DNA of 64,000 nt from Guptibacillus hwajinpoensis (GTDB lineage Bacteria > Bacillota > Bacilli > Bacillales > Guptibacillaceae). The position numbers and the translations under genes were made by a program. Below the pieces are notes generated by a model that saw only the letters and a list, made by a program, of their open reading frames with translations, was not told where the DNA came from and did no database searches. Below, piece by piece: positions 34,737 to 43,604 of this stretch. Every line of letters starts with the position of its first letter. The stretch's first letter is position 1. Location: assembly GCF_020524165.1 (NCBI RefSeq), contig NZ_JAIVKU010000004.1, forward strand, positions 186,001 through 250,000, read 5' to 3'.

Positions 34737-35339
34737 GTGGCCATTATTACAGGCTGGATCACGAATATCATTGTTCTGATTTTACTTGCTACTGTACTTG
34801 AGTTACTGTTGCCAAATTCGAATATGCAACGATATGTCAAAATGGTCATCGGCTTAATGCTAATGGCAGTAATCTTATCTCCTATTCTAACGATTTTCAC
34901 AAAAGATTTTGATTCCATGTTAAGATCTGCTGCTCTTACAGATTCGACTCCCGATGTGAGGATGGAAAATCAGATAGAATCAAAGAAAAGTGAAATACAA
35001 GCATCCAATGCTGCATATATTGAAGAACAAATGGCTGTCCAAATGAAAAGCCAGGTTGAAAAGGAGTTGAGGGATCAGTTTAATCTTGAAATCACGCAGG
35101 TAGGGCTTGAGTTACAAGATGGAGAGGGAGAAAAGAATATTGAACACATTGCAGTCACGGTAAGCAAGGCAGTAGAATCAGATGTTCAGGAAATTGAAGC
35201 AGTAACAGTGTCAGCTGAAATTAAGGAAGAGGAAGTTCACTCAACTGATGCACGATCAAAAAAAGTTGCTTATTTTCTAGCTGATAAATGGGGATTGTAT
35301 CCAAACCAGGTTGGCGTTCAGGTGAAAGGAGGAGAGTAG
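34737..35339 (+). CDS. spoIIIAF: Stage III sporulation protein SpoIIIAF
   Basis: A 200-residue protein with two N-terminal membrane helices and an extracytoplasmic C-domain, as in SpoIIIAF. GTG start with AGGAGGTGTGAA upstream. Confidence 0.92.
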   Translation: MAIITGWITNIIVLILLATVLELLLPNSNMQRYVKMVIGLMLMAVILSPILTIFTKDFDSMLRSAALTDSTPDVRMENQIESKKSEIQASNAAYIEEQMAVQMKSQVEKELRDQFNLEITQVGLELQDGEGEKNIEHIAVTVSKAVESDVQEIEAVTVSAEIKEEEVHSTDARSKKVAYFLADKWGLYPNQVGVQVKGGE

Positions 35340-35343
35340 GAAC

Positions 35344-35982
35344 GTGGATGAGAAACCAACAAGCTGGCTAGCTCAATTAAAAAAACCGAAGAAGAAAAAA
35401 GGAATTCCAATCTATTACTTGATTATTGCTGCAGGCATTGGCATCATCTTCATGTTTTCCGGCAGTTTCTTCTCGACACCTGATCCTAGCCAGGATGTAT
35501 TTAATGAACAGGGAAGCTCCTCAGAAAGTGAAGAAGTTTTTAGCCAAAAAAAGTCCAGTCCGTCGACAATGTCAGAATATGAAAATATGTATGAAACACA
35601 ATTGAAGGAAGCGCTAGACGAAGTGGCTGGAGTATCAGATGCCACAGTCATTGTTAATTTAGATTCTACTGAGCAAAAGGTTGTTGAAAAAAACAGCACT
35701 TCTACTGATAAATATACTTATGAATCTCCAAATGATGGAGGGTCAAGAAAAATTGAGGAACAATCAAGTGATGAACAAGTTGTTATTGTTCAAAATGATA
35801 ATGGTCAGGGTCCGATTGTAGTTAGTACAAAGAAGCCTGTTGTAAGAGGTGTTGTTGTCGTGGCAGTCGGAGCAGAAAACATGGAAGTGAAAAAAATGAT
35901 CGTTGATGCAGTGACGAGACTACTTGATGTGAAAAGTCATCGAGTGATGGTTTTGCCGAAAAAACTAAAGGGGGAATCATAA
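35344..35982 (+). CDS. spoIIIAG: Stage III sporulation protein SpoIIIAG
   Basis: A 212-residue bitopic protein: one membrane helix at about residues 21-40, a Ser/Glu-rich linker, then a ring-building RBM domain with GVSDATVIVNLDST and RGVVVVAVGAENMEVKKMI. In B. subtilis SpoIIIAG forms a large ring in the intermembrane space. GTG start 4 bases after spoIIIAF. Confidence 0.94.
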   Translation: MDEKPTSWLAQLKKPKKKKGIPIYYLIIAAGIGIIFMFSGSFFSTPDPSQDVFNEQGSSSESEEVFSQKKSSPSTMSEYENMYETQLKEALDEVAGVSDATVIVNLDSTEQKVVEKNSTSTDKYTYESPNDGGSRKIEEQSSDEQVVIVQNDNGQGPIVVSTKKPVVRGVVVVAVGAENMEVKKMIVDAVTRLLDVKSHRVMVLPKKLKGES

Positions 35983-36543
35983 ATGGTCTTAAAAAAGCAA
36001 ACAGTATGGTTATTAACAATGTTAAGTTTAATTATTGTTCTATCAGCTTATTATATCATGACACCTGGTACGGATAATGTTGCATTTGTGGGAGATCAAG
36101 AGGAGCAAAGCGAGGAAGGCGTAAAAGGAGAGGAAGCAAAAGAAACGAACGGTGTTGAAGATGAATCCGTTTCGATGAATGTTTCAGGAGATGAAGTCTT
36201 TGCTGCACTGAGACTTGAGATTCAAGAACAGCGAGATGCCGCGATTGAAGACTATACAGCTGTCATTGCAAGTGAGGCTTCGGCAGACTTGAGAAATGAA
36301 GCGCACGAACAGCGTCAAGAATTAATGGCATTATCTCAAAAGGAATCAGTTTTAGAAAACGTGATAAAATCAGAAGGTTACAGTGATGCAGTCGTTTATA
36401 CTCTCGATGACGAAAAAGTAAGAGTTATTGTCAAAGCGGATCAGCTATCGAATGAAGAAGCCAATAATATTATGGTGCTTGCAGAAGAACAGCTAGGCGA
36501 TGGACATCGAATAGCGGTAGAATTTCAACCAGTGGCAAAATAG
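35983..36543 (+). CDS. spoIIIAH: Stage III sporulation protein SpoIIIAH
   Basis: A 186-residue protein with an N-terminal membrane helix, an acidic linker and a YscJ/FliF-like C-domain that binds SpoIIQ from the forespore. Directly follows spoIIIAG. Last gene of the operon, followed by a terminator. Confidence 0.94.
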   Translation: MVLKKQTVWLLTMLSLIIVLSAYYIMTPGTDNVAFVGDQEEQSEEGVKGEEAKETNGVEDESVSMNVSGDEVFAALRLEIQEQRDAAIEDYTAVIASEASADLRNEAHEQRQELMALSQKESVLENVIKSEGYSDAVVYTLDDEKVRVIVKADQLSNEEANNIMVLAEEQLGDGHRIAVEFQPVAK

Positions 36544-36573
36544 AGATGGGGGAGTTACTCCATCTCTTTTTTT
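36542..36573 (+). terminator. spoIIIA operon terminator
   Basis: AGAGATGG arm pairing with CCATCTCT after the spoIIIAH stop, followed by seven T. Confidence 0.85.
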
Positions 36574-36869
36574 ATTAGCGCTAAGAAAATTAGTAGTGAA
36601 AACGATTTCTTTATTTGTTACTCTTAGTGAAGAAGGGTGTTCGATGTTGCCTTCTACCAAGTAACCGTAAGATATGATATGATGAATAGGCTTAGGACCA
36701 GCTGTTAGATAATGGTCTTAATTGTGAGGTTTGATGGATTGTCAGTTTTATGGGAGATACTAATGATCAACCTTATTATGCTATAATCGCTATAAGTTGG
36801 AGCGTGTCTTCTAAACAGAAAACCTCCTTACTATTAAAATTAGCAAAAAGACGACAGGGAGTGGAAATC
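36574..36869 (+). promoter_or_regulatory. accB upstream region with an inverted repeat
   Basis: No gene is supported. TTAGGACCA (36692-36700) and TGGTCTTAA (36713-36721) are near-perfect inverted arms 12 bases apart and could be an operator or an RNA hairpin. A TATAAT lies at 36782-36787 without a good -35. Confidence 0.4.
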
Positions 36870-37358
36870 TTGTTAAAAGTTCAAGAAATTCGCGAATTGA
36901 TCAAACTAATTGATCAATCAAGCATTGATGAATTTGAATATGAAAGTGATGGATCTAAGATCGTATTAAAGAAAAATGAAGTGCAATATGCTGAAGCACC
37001 TGTTCAACAACCTGTGCAGCAAACCATTGCACAACAGCCTGTTGAGTCTACTCAACCAGCTTCTTCCCCGGTAAAAGAGGAACCTGCAGCGGTTGAAAAA
37101 GAAGAAAAACAGGATGACTCATTACATAAAATTGAATCGCCAATGGTTGGAACCTTCTATGCGCGTCCAAATCCTGATTCAGAACTTTACGTGAAAACGG
37201 GAGAGAAAGTTTCTGAAGATAGCGTGGTCTGCATCATTGAAGCAATGAAGCTCTTTAATGAAATTGAAGCAGAGGTAAATGGAGAAATCGTAGAAATGCT
37301 AGTTGAAGATGGTCAGCTAGTGGAATACGGACAACCTCTGTTCTTAGTGAAAGCATAG
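36870..37358 (+). CDS. accB: Biotin carboxyl carrier protein of acetyl-CoA carboxylase
   Basis: A 162-residue BCCP. N-terminal helix [20 protein letters not shown], a Pro/Gln/Ala-rich linker with repeated PVQQ, and the biotinyl domain with biotin site [14 protein letters not shown]. Carries CO2 from AccC to the carboxyltransferase in fatty acid synthesis. The start is TTG at 36870 with GGGAGTGGAAATC upstream; the long frame from 36750 has no family similarity in its first 40 residues. Confidence 0.95.
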   Translation: MLKVQEIRELIKLIDQSSIDEFEYESDGSKIVLKKNEVQYAEAPVQQPVQQTIAQQPVESTQPASSPVKEEPAAVEKEEKQDDSLHKIESPMVGTFYARPNPDSELYVKTGEKVSEDSVVCIIEAMKLFNEIEAEVNGEIVEMLVEDGQLVEYGQPLFLVKA

Positions 37359-37369
37359 GTGATGATGTT

Positions 37370-38737
37370 ATGGAGATTAAGAAAGTACTTGTAGCCAATC
37401 GAGGAGAAATTGCTGTTCGGATTATTCGTGCTTGTGAAGAACTTGGTATTGAAACAGTTGCTGTATATTCTCAAGCCGATAAAGAAGCCCTGCACGTTAG
37501 GCTAGCGGATGAAGCCTATTGCATAGGACCAACTGCTTCAAAAGACAGCTATTTAAATTTCACCAATATCATGAGTATTGCAACGGTAACCGGTGTTGAT
37601 GCGATTCATCCTGGTTATGGATTTCTTTCGGAAAATGCAGACTTTGCAGAGTTATGTAGAGAGTGCAATATTACGTTCATTGGACCAAGCCCTGAGGCCA
37701 TTAGTCGGATGGGTACAAAGGACGTTGCTAGAACAACAATGAAGGAAGCAGGGGTTCCGATTGTACCTGGTTCAGAGGGAATCGTGAAGGATGCAGACGA
37801 AGCGGTAGCTCTAGCGAATGAAATGGGATACCCTGTTATAATTAAAGCGACTGCTGGCGGCGGAGGTAAAGGGATTCGAATTGCTAAGGATGAAAACGAA
37901 TTAGTAAAAGGAATCAATATCACTCAGCAAGAAGCATCGACGGCATTTGGAAATCCTGGTGTTTATATTGAGAAATTCATCGAAGATTTTCGTCATGTAG
38001 AAATCCAGGTCCTTGCTGATAATCATGGCAATGCGATCCATCTTGGAGAGCGAGATTGCTCCATCCAAAGACGTTTGCAGAAGCTTGTAGAGGAAACCCC
38101 TTCGCCAGCTCTCGATGAATCAATCAGAAAGAAAATGGGTGATGCTGCCGTTCGTGCTGCGAAAGCCGTTCAATATTCTGGTGCAGGAACCGTTGAGTTT
38201 ATTTTTGAGCCAACAGGGAATTTTTATTTTATGGAAATGAATACTCGCATACAGGTTGAGCATCCTGTGACTGAAATGGTAACAGGGATTGATCTGATTA
38301 AAGAGCAAATTCGAGCGGCATCAGATGAAACGTTACGTTATAAGCAGGAAGATGTCACATTTAAAGGGTGGGCTATAGAATGTCGGATCAATGCAGAAGA
38401 TCCCGACAAGAAATTCATGCCATCTCCTGGAAAGGTTGACATGTACCTTCCACCAGGTGGATTTGGGGTCCGTGTAGACTCTGCTGTCTATCCTGGCTAT
38501 GACATTTTGCCCTTCTATGATTCAATGGTTGCAAAGCTTATAACCTACGCTGATACAAGAGAAGAAGCGATTGCTAGAATGAAGCGTGCTCTTGGAGAAT
38601 TTGTCGTGGAAGGTGTGAAAACCACCATTCCATTCCATATGCGTTTAATGAATCATGAGAAATTTGTGAGTGGCAATTTTAATACAAAATTTCTTGAGAA
38701 ATATGATTTGACAGAACAATCAACGAATTCTAAGTGA
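37370..38737 (+). CDS. accC: Biotin carboxylase subunit of acetyl-CoA carboxylase
   Basis: A 455-residue ATP-grasp enzyme that carboxylates biotin on AccB. Landmarks: [32 protein letters not shown], glycine-rich ATP loop [14 protein letters not shown], and [20 protein letters not shown] with catalytic Glu and Arg residues. 11 bases after accB. Confidence 0.97.
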   Translation: MEIKKVLVANRGEIAVRIIRACEELGIETVAVYSQADKEALHVRLADEAYCIGPTASKDSYLNFTNIMSIATVTGVDAIHPGYGFLSENADFAELCRECNITFIGPSPEAISRMGTKDVARTTMKEAGVPIVPGSEGIVKDADEAVALANEMGYPVIIKATAGGGGKGIRIAKDENELVKGINITQQEASTAFGNPGVYIEKFIEDFRHVEIQVLADNHGNAIHLGERDCSIQRRLQKLVEETPSPALDESIRKKMGDAAVRAAKAVQYSGAGTVEFIFEPTGNFYFMEMNTRIQVEHPVTEMVTGIDLIKEQIRAASDETLRYKQEDVTFKGWAIECRINAEDPDKKFMPSPGKVDMYLPPGGFGVRVDSAVYPGYDILPFYDSMVAKLITYADTREEAIARMKRALGEFVVEGVKTTIPFHMRLMNHEKFVSGNFNTKFLEKYDLTEQSTNSK

Positions 38738-38747
38738 GGTGTTCAAA

Positions 38748-39143
38748 ATGAATGAACTTCAATCATTTGAAATGGAAGAGCACGATACTGGGCTTGGAAA
38801 AGTCGAAATATCACCAGAAGTTATTGAAGTAATCGGGAGCATTGCTGCTTCAGAAGTTGACGGCGTTGCAGAAATGAGAGGGAATTTTGCTTCAGGTGTT
38901 GTCGAACGCTTTGGGCGAAAGGATCATCGAAAAGGTGTTAAGGTAGAACTTGATGAGGACGGCATTATTCTTGATGCATACGTTGTGGTGAGCTATGGCT
39001 TATCCATTCCAGAAGTATGTGAAAAGGTGCAGGAAAACATCCGACAGGCGCTTCTTACAATGACTGCACTAGAAATCAGCGCGGTGAATGTGAGCGTTGT
39101 TGGAATTACATTTGATAAAAAAGAATTGGAAAACGAAGAATAA
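38748..39143 (+). CDS. yqhY: Asp23-family protein YqhY
   Basis: A 131-residue Asp23/DUF322 protein: GKVEISPEVIEVIGSIAASEVDGV, then GVKVELDEDGIILDAYVVV. YqhY is co-transcribed with accB-accC in B. subtilis and genetically linked to fatty acid synthesis, with acc mutations accumulating when it is lost. The ATG at 38748 has GTGAGGTG upstream. Ends at a terminator. Confidence 0.9.
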   Translation: MNELQSFEMEEHDTGLGKVEISPEVIEVIGSIAASEVDGVAEMRGNFASGVVERFGRKDHRKGVKVELDEDGIILDAYVVVSYGLSIPEVCEKVQENIRQALLTMTALEISAVNVSVVGITFDKKELENEE

Positions 39144-39177
39144 GCAGCGGGGCACGTCCCCTCTGCTTATTTTTTTG
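39143..39177 (+). terminator. acc-yqhY operon terminator
   Basis: AAGCAG(C)GGGG, loop CACGT, CCCCTCTGCTT, T run. Confidence 0.88.
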
Positions 39178-39263
39178 CTTCTTTTTCGAATGTGACACCA
39201 GCCAATTTTACTTATACCCGCCCGATTCACGAAAGTTGCCAAGTATATGAAAACAATTGGGCA

Positions 39264-39292
39264 TTGCAAAACCTGTATTTGTCCTCTACAAT
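39264..39292 (+). promoter_or_regulatory. SigA promoter of nusB operon
   Basis: TTGCAA (39264-39269), 17-base spacer, TACAAT (39287-39292), 49 bases before the nusB ATG. Confidence 0.65.
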
Positions 39293-39341
39293 ATGCTATT
39301 ATTTATTGGTATAGCAATATAAGCGTAAAGGGAGTATAGCA

Positions 39342-39728
39342 ATGAAAAGAAGACATGCAAGAGAAAAAGCCATCCAGGTATTGTTTCAAATAGATGTAAC
39401 AGACACCGATCCACGTGAGGCCCTGCAACACGTTTTAAATGAGGGAGAAGGTGACGAGTTTCTATCTGAGCTTGTCTTCGGAACGCTTGAGAATCTCGAA
39501 AAGATTGATGCAGTCATTAAAGAGAACCTTGTTAACTGGACCTTTAGCCGAATTGGTAATGTAGACCGTTCAGTTCTTCGAATGGCTACATACGAAATGG
39601 TAGTGAGAGATGATATTCCAGTAAATGTTAGTTTGAATGAAGCGGTTGAACTAGCGAAATTGTTCGGTGGAGAAGAATCGGGACGTTTTGTGAATGGAGT
39701 CCTCTCTAAAATCATGCAAAAAAGCTAA
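39342..39728 (+). CDS. nusB: Transcription antitermination factor NusB
   Basis: A 128-residue all-helical NusB, which binds boxA RNA with NusE (S10) in rRNA antitermination. Recognisable by RRHAREKAIQVLFQID at the start and VNVSLNEAVELAKLFGGEESGRF-type region near the end (ligand helix). First gene of a run nusB-xseA-xseB-ispA; folD, present after nusB in B. subtilis, is absent here. Confidence 0.95.
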   Translation: MKRRHAREKAIQVLFQIDVTDTDPREALQHVLNEGEGDEFLSELVFGTLENLEKIDAVIKENLVNWTFSRIGNVDRSVLRMATYEMVVRDDIPVNVSLNEAVELAKLFGGEESGRFVNGVLSKIMQKS

Positions 39729-39749
39729 TACCATTAGGAGGGGATCGTT

Positions 39750-41108
39750 GTGAAAGCGGATCGCTATATATCGGTTACAGCTCTTACGAGACACGTGAAG
39801 CGGATGATCGATAATGAGCCAGCACTTCAAGACGTCTGGTTACGTGGTGAATTGTCGAATGTGAAGCTTCACAATCGAGGACACCTTTATTTTACTGTGA
39901 AAGATGATAAATCCCGTGTTCAGGCAGTCATGTTCGCAGGGAACAATCGTCATATGAAATTCAAGCCGGAAAATGGCATGAAAGTCCTCATTCGAGGTGA
40001 AATTTCGGTATTTGAACCGTACGGTCAATATCAGTTGTATGCTAAAGAAATGCAACCCGATGGAATCGGAAATCTGTATTTAGCTTATGAAGAATTAAAA
40101 CGAAAACTCGAATTTGAAGGATTGTTTTCAGAAACCCTCAAACAGCAAATACCGCGCTTTCCTACTGAAATTGGTGTTATCACTTCCCCAACTGGAGCAG
40201 CTATTCGAGATATTTTTACCACCATTAAAAGACGTTATCCTGCTGCAAGGATAACGGTGTTTCCCGTTCTGGTTCAGGGAAATCGGGCAAAAGGATCAAT
40301 TGTTCAGGCGATTGAGATGGCAAATGCGATGAAAATGATCGATGTGCTGATTGTTGGGCGTGGTGGCGGATCGATAGAAGAATTATGGGCATTTAATGAA
40401 GAGGAAGTTGCCAGAAGTATAGCGAATTCTAAAGTACCGATTATTTCAGCCGTTGGCCATGAAACCGACTTTACAATTGCAGATTTTGTTTCAGATTTAA
40501 GAGCACCAACGCCAACTGGAGCAGCTGAATTAGCAGTGCCTAGCGTAGTAGAATTGAAAGAGCGAGTTGACCAAAGAGTACATAGGCTAATGAGAGTCAT
40601 GCAAGAGAAGTTAGCTACCGATCGCGATCGATTGTCAAATCTCCAAAAGTCATATGCCTTTCGTTATCCTGACCAACTACTGAAACAGAAGGAACAGGAG
40701 CTCGACTTACAAGTGGAACGAATGCATAGAAACATGAAACGATTGCTTTCTTATACGACTGAGCGAGTTGATCGTAATCATAAGCAGTTAATGAAACAAC
40801 ATCCACAAAAACTTCTTAAAGAGGCGAGTCGAGAGCTTGGAGAGCTTAAACACTCGTTAAATAAAGAAATGCAACGTGTTTTACTTGGGAAACAACGTGA
40901 TTTTTCACTTGCTGCGGGAAAATTGAATGCTTTAAGCCCATTAAAAGTAATGGAACGTGGGTATAGCCTCGCATATAAAGAAGAAGAACTCATTAAATCT
41001 GTTCATCAGGTTCAACCTGGAGATGTGTTGAAACTTGAAATGACAGATGGAAAAATTGATTGCCATGTTTGGGGATTAGAGGAGAGTGATTCGAATGGAA
41101 AAAAATGA
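39750..41108 (+). CDS. xseA: Exodeoxyribonuclease VII large subunit
   Basis: A 452-residue XseA with an N-terminal OB fold ([20 protein letters not shown]), the catalytic domain with [14 protein letters not shown] and [17 protein letters not shown], and a long coiled coil at about 270-400. Degrades single-stranded DNA with XseB. GTG start 21 bases after nusB with GGAGGGGATC upstream. Overlaps xseB by 14 bases. Confidence 0.96.
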   Translation: MKADRYISVTALTRHVKRMIDNEPALQDVWLRGELSNVKLHNRGHLYFTVKDDKSRVQAVMFAGNNRHMKFKPENGMKVLIRGEISVFEPYGQYQLYAKEMQPDGIGNLYLAYEELKRKLEFEGLFSETLKQQIPRFPTEIGVITSPTGAAIRDIFTTIKRRYPAARITVFPVLVQGNRAKGSIVQAIEMANAMKMIDVLIVGRGGGSIEELWAFNEEEVARSIANSKVPIISAVGHETDFTIADFVSDLRAPTPTGAAELAVPSVVELKERVDQRVHRLMRVMQEKLATDRDRLSNLQKSYAFRYPDQLLKQKEQELDLQVERMHRNMKRLLSYTTERVDRNHKQLMKQHPQKLLKEASRELGELKHSLNKEMQRVLLGKQRDFSLAAGKLNALSPLKVMERGYSLAYKEEELIKSVHQVQPGDVLKLEMTDGKIDCHVWGLEESDSNGKK

Positions 41109-41331
41109 GAACGCGACATTTGAAGAAGCGATGGAAAAGTTAGAACAAATTGTTGGGGCATTAGAAGAAGGAAATGTCCCTCTTGAAAAGGCTATTTCTC
41201 TTTTTCAAGAAGGAATGAATTTATCAAATGTATGTCATGAGAAACTGAAATCCGTTGAAGGGAAAATGGATCAAATTGTTGAAGAAAACGGTGAGATTAA
41301 GCGTTTTTCTGTGCAGGAGGATGAAGTGTGA
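41095..41331 (+). CDS. xseB: Exodeoxyribonuclease VII small subunit
   Basis: A 78-residue helical XseB ([18 protein letters not shown], then [19 protein letters not shown]). Start ATG at 41095 with GAGGAGAGTGATTCGA upstream, inside the end of xseA. Its GTGTGA end overlaps ispA. Confidence 0.95.
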   Translation: MEKNENATFEEAMEKLEQIVGALEEGNVPLEKAISLFQEGMNLSNVCHEKLKSVEGKMDQIVEENGEIKRFSVQEDEV

Positions 41332-42209
41332 CTTCAGATCTCAGATCCTATATGAACGAATGCAAGCAACTGTTGGATGAAGAACTTCCCGCCTACATTG
41401 AACGACTTGAAATGCCAGAATCATTAAAGAAAGCAATGCTGTATTCCATTCATGCAGGGGGAAAAAGAATACGTCCAATATTATTACTGGCTACGGTAGA
41501 AGCCTTTGGTCGATCGACTAAGGAAGCCATTCCAGTGGCGTGTGCAGTTGAAATGATCCATACGTACTCGCTCATTCATGATGATTTGCCTGCAATGGAC
41601 AATGATGATTTACGTCGAGGTAAACCGACAAACCATATCGTATTTGGGGAAGCTACCGCCATTCTTGCGGGAGATGCTTTGTTAACACAGAGTTTTGAGC
41701 TTATTGCAGATTCCAATTTAGCAAGTGAACAAAAAGTTGATTTAATTAAACTGTTATCACACGCCGCCGGCCCTTCTGGTATGGTTGGGGGACAAATGGC
41801 GGATTTAGATGGTGAAAAACAAGAGTTAACCCTGGAACAACTTGAGTACATTCATCATCATAAAACGGGCAAGCTGCTTGTTTTCTCTATCATGGCTGGT
41901 GCAATCATCGGTCATGCTACAGATCAGCAACGAGAGCATTTGCGTGCTTTTGGTGAACACATTGGCCTCTCCTTCCAAATTAGCGATGATATTCTGGATG
42001 TAGAAGGAGAAGAAGGCAAGATTGGAAAACTTCCGGGTAGTGATGAAAATAACGAAAAAAGTACTTATCCGAAGCTTCTTTCTTTAGAAGGAGCGAAAGA
42101 AAAGCTCAACTACCATACAAAAGAGGGGTTAGCTCATCTTGCTGCTGCTAATGTAGAAATAAGCACCTTACAATCTATTGCAAAATTTATCGTAGAACGT
42201 GATCACTAA
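41328..42209 (+). CDS. ispA: Farnesyl diphosphate synthase
   Basis: A 293-residue short-chain prenyl transferase. First aspartate-rich motif [17 protein letters not shown] and second motif [22 protein letters not shown] binds isopentenyl diphosphate. Feeds isoprenoid chains downstream of the dxs pathway encoded nearby. GTG start overlapping xseB. Immediately followed by the OLE RNA promoter. Confidence 0.95.
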   Translation: MTSDLRSYMNECKQLLDEELPAYIERLEMPESLKKAMLYSIHAGGKRIRPILLLATVEAFGRSTKEAIPVACAVEMIHTYSLIHDDLPAMDNDDLRRGKPTNHIVFGEATAILAGDALLTQSFELIADSNLASEQKVDLIKLLSHAAGPSGMVGGQMADLDGEKQELTLEQLEYIHHHKTGKLLVFSIMAGAIIGHATDQQREHLRAFGEHIGLSFQISDDILDVEGEEGKIGKLPGSDENNEKSTYPKLLSLEGAKEKLNYHTKEGLAHLAAANVEISTLQSIAKFIVERDH

Positions 42210-42216
42210 CACATAA

Positions 42217-42245
42217 TTGAGCATAAAACGAATGTGTGGTATAAT
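42217..42245 (+). promoter_or_regulatory. SigA promoter of the OLE RNA
   Basis: TTGAGC (42217-42222), exactly 17 bases, TATAAT (42240-42245). It begins 8 bases after the ispA stop and predicts an RNA start near 42252, where the conserved OLE 5' end begins. Confidence 0.75.
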
Positions 42246-42251
42246 AAAATA

Positions 42252-42860
42252 AGACTGAGTGGTGCAGTATTCTAGTCAGTTCGCCATTTCTGAAGGCGGG
42301 CCTAAAAATCCGCCATAGGGCACATCGATGAAGTTCCTGGTGTTGGCTTGAGTCGCCCAGACTTGGGTCGATGCTGGGAGTTAAGGTCGCAGGGCGATCC
42401 ACAAAGGCATGTGGGCGTTGACCCTGCTTCCGCGGAGGCCCATTCTTGTAGCAGAGCGGTTAACGCTGCCTGCTATGAATTGGGGTATGAACCTGTTTCA
42501 GCTGCATGGGAACGCAGTTGAACAGCGTAGCCTGCCTTGAGTGGAGCTAGAGGGGATTATGGATTATTGGAAATTTGCAGCTCGGCCGGCCGCTTTTTTC
42601 CTACCACCCATATGAAATCTGCTCTGCAAAAGAGGCTAGGAAATGTGTGGAACTGTTGAGGAAAACTCCTAGACTGTTCCGAGTGACACTTAAAGGGGAT
42701 TATAGTGCGGACTAAGTGGTAATCCAGTCTAGCGCATGGTGACTACGCTAAGACCGATGTAAAGGGAAACCGCCTGAACGGCGACGTTTAGGTATCGATC
42801 TGGGAAAACCTACTGGACCTAAGCCGCAGTCTTTACTCTTTAAGTGACCACTCTTCGATA
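42252..42860 (+). ncRNA. ole: OLE RNA (ornate, large, extremophilic)
   Basis: About 600 bases without a credible coding frame between ispA and a DUF21-like membrane protein gene, which is the place and size of OLE RNA in B. halodurans. The stretch is G+C-richer than its surroundings and full of paired segments, for example GGCGGGCC/GGCGGATT-type arms near 42295-42325, a GCAGG/CCTGC set near 42380-42430, and CCGCC-TGAA-CGGCG near 42771. The 5' end GAGTGGT (42257-42263) can close with ACCACTC (42847-42853). OLE RNA forms a membrane ribonucleoprotein with OapA and affects tolerance of magnesium, cold and alcohols. Limits are estimates. The RNA may also be made by readthrough from ispA. Confidence 0.88.
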
Positions 42861-42977
42861 CATAATACAACAGGGGTATTCAATTAACAGGGAACAGGGG
42901 GAAACGAACTGACTCCTTGAGGACCTGTTAGTTGGATACTTATTTTTATGTGATTATATAATGGACAAGGAGTAGAT

Positions 42978-43586
42978 ATGAAAGCTTCCGTATCAAAATC
43001 CATAAACTGGAGTTTAGCTATTGCCGTTATCACACTTGTGTTAGCGGCTATTTTTTCAATTATATCAACAGCGGTATTAAGTGGGGTTTCCTGGGCAATT
43101 GGGATGGTTGTGGTTCTACTAATCGTTCTAATTGGGATATTCTTTGATACAATTGGTGTAGCTTCCACTGCTGCAAACGAAGTGCCATTCCATGCAATGG
43201 CAGCTGAACGCCTTACTGGTGCTAAGCACGCGATTTTTGTGACACGTAATGCAGACCGAGTTGCTAGCTTCTGTAATGATGTAATTGGAGACATTTCGGG
43301 TATTATAAGCGGTACAGCCTCTGCAACCGTTGTCGTCCAATTGACACTTCAACTTGGACATAGTGACGGATCTTTGTTTCAATATATAATATCAGTCGTA
43401 TTTACAAGCGTTATCGCTGCGTTAACGGTTGGAGGAAAAGCGCTCGGAAAAACGTTTGCCATCCACTTTTCTACAGGCATTATCTTTCAAGTTGGACGAT
43501 TTTTATACTTTGTGGAAAAAACATTTAAGATCAAGATGGTAGACAATCAATCCAAAAAGAAAAAGGGAAACCGTAAATCGAAATAA
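42978..43586 (+). CDS. oapA: OLE-associated protein OapA
   Basis: A 202-residue membrane protein directly downstream of the OLE RNA. About four membrane helices; the segment FFDTIGVASTAANEVPFHAM and NADRVASFCNDVIGDISGI resemble the DUF21 domain of CNNM/CorC-type magnesium transport proteins. The end KKKKGNRKSK is strongly basic, suited to RNA binding. In B. halodurans OapA binds OLE RNA and brings it to the membrane. AAGGAGTAGAT precedes the ATG. Assignment is by context, size, topology and motif; no alignment was run. OapB and OapC are not in the window. Confidence 0.88.
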   Translation: MKASVSKSINWSLAIAVITLVLAAIFSIISTAVLSGVSWAIGMVVVLLIVLIGIFFDTIGVASTAANEVPFHAMAAERLTGAKHAIFVTRNADRVASFCNDVIGDISGIISGTASATVVVQLTLQLGHSDGSLFQYIISVVFTSVIAALTVGGKALGKTFAIHFSTGIIFQVGRFLYFVEKTFKIKMVDNQSKKKKGNRKSK

Positions 43587-43604
43587 GAAGGGGAGGACAT
43601 TCCC

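Noticed and set aside
42187..42402. Minus-strand 71-residue frame across the OLE RNA 5' part
   Set aside because: No ribosome binding site or family resemblance; the stretch is explained by structured RNA.
42884..43294. Minus-strand 136-residue frame opposite oapA
   Set aside because: Shadow of oapA; composition follows the complementary frame and it has no start signal.
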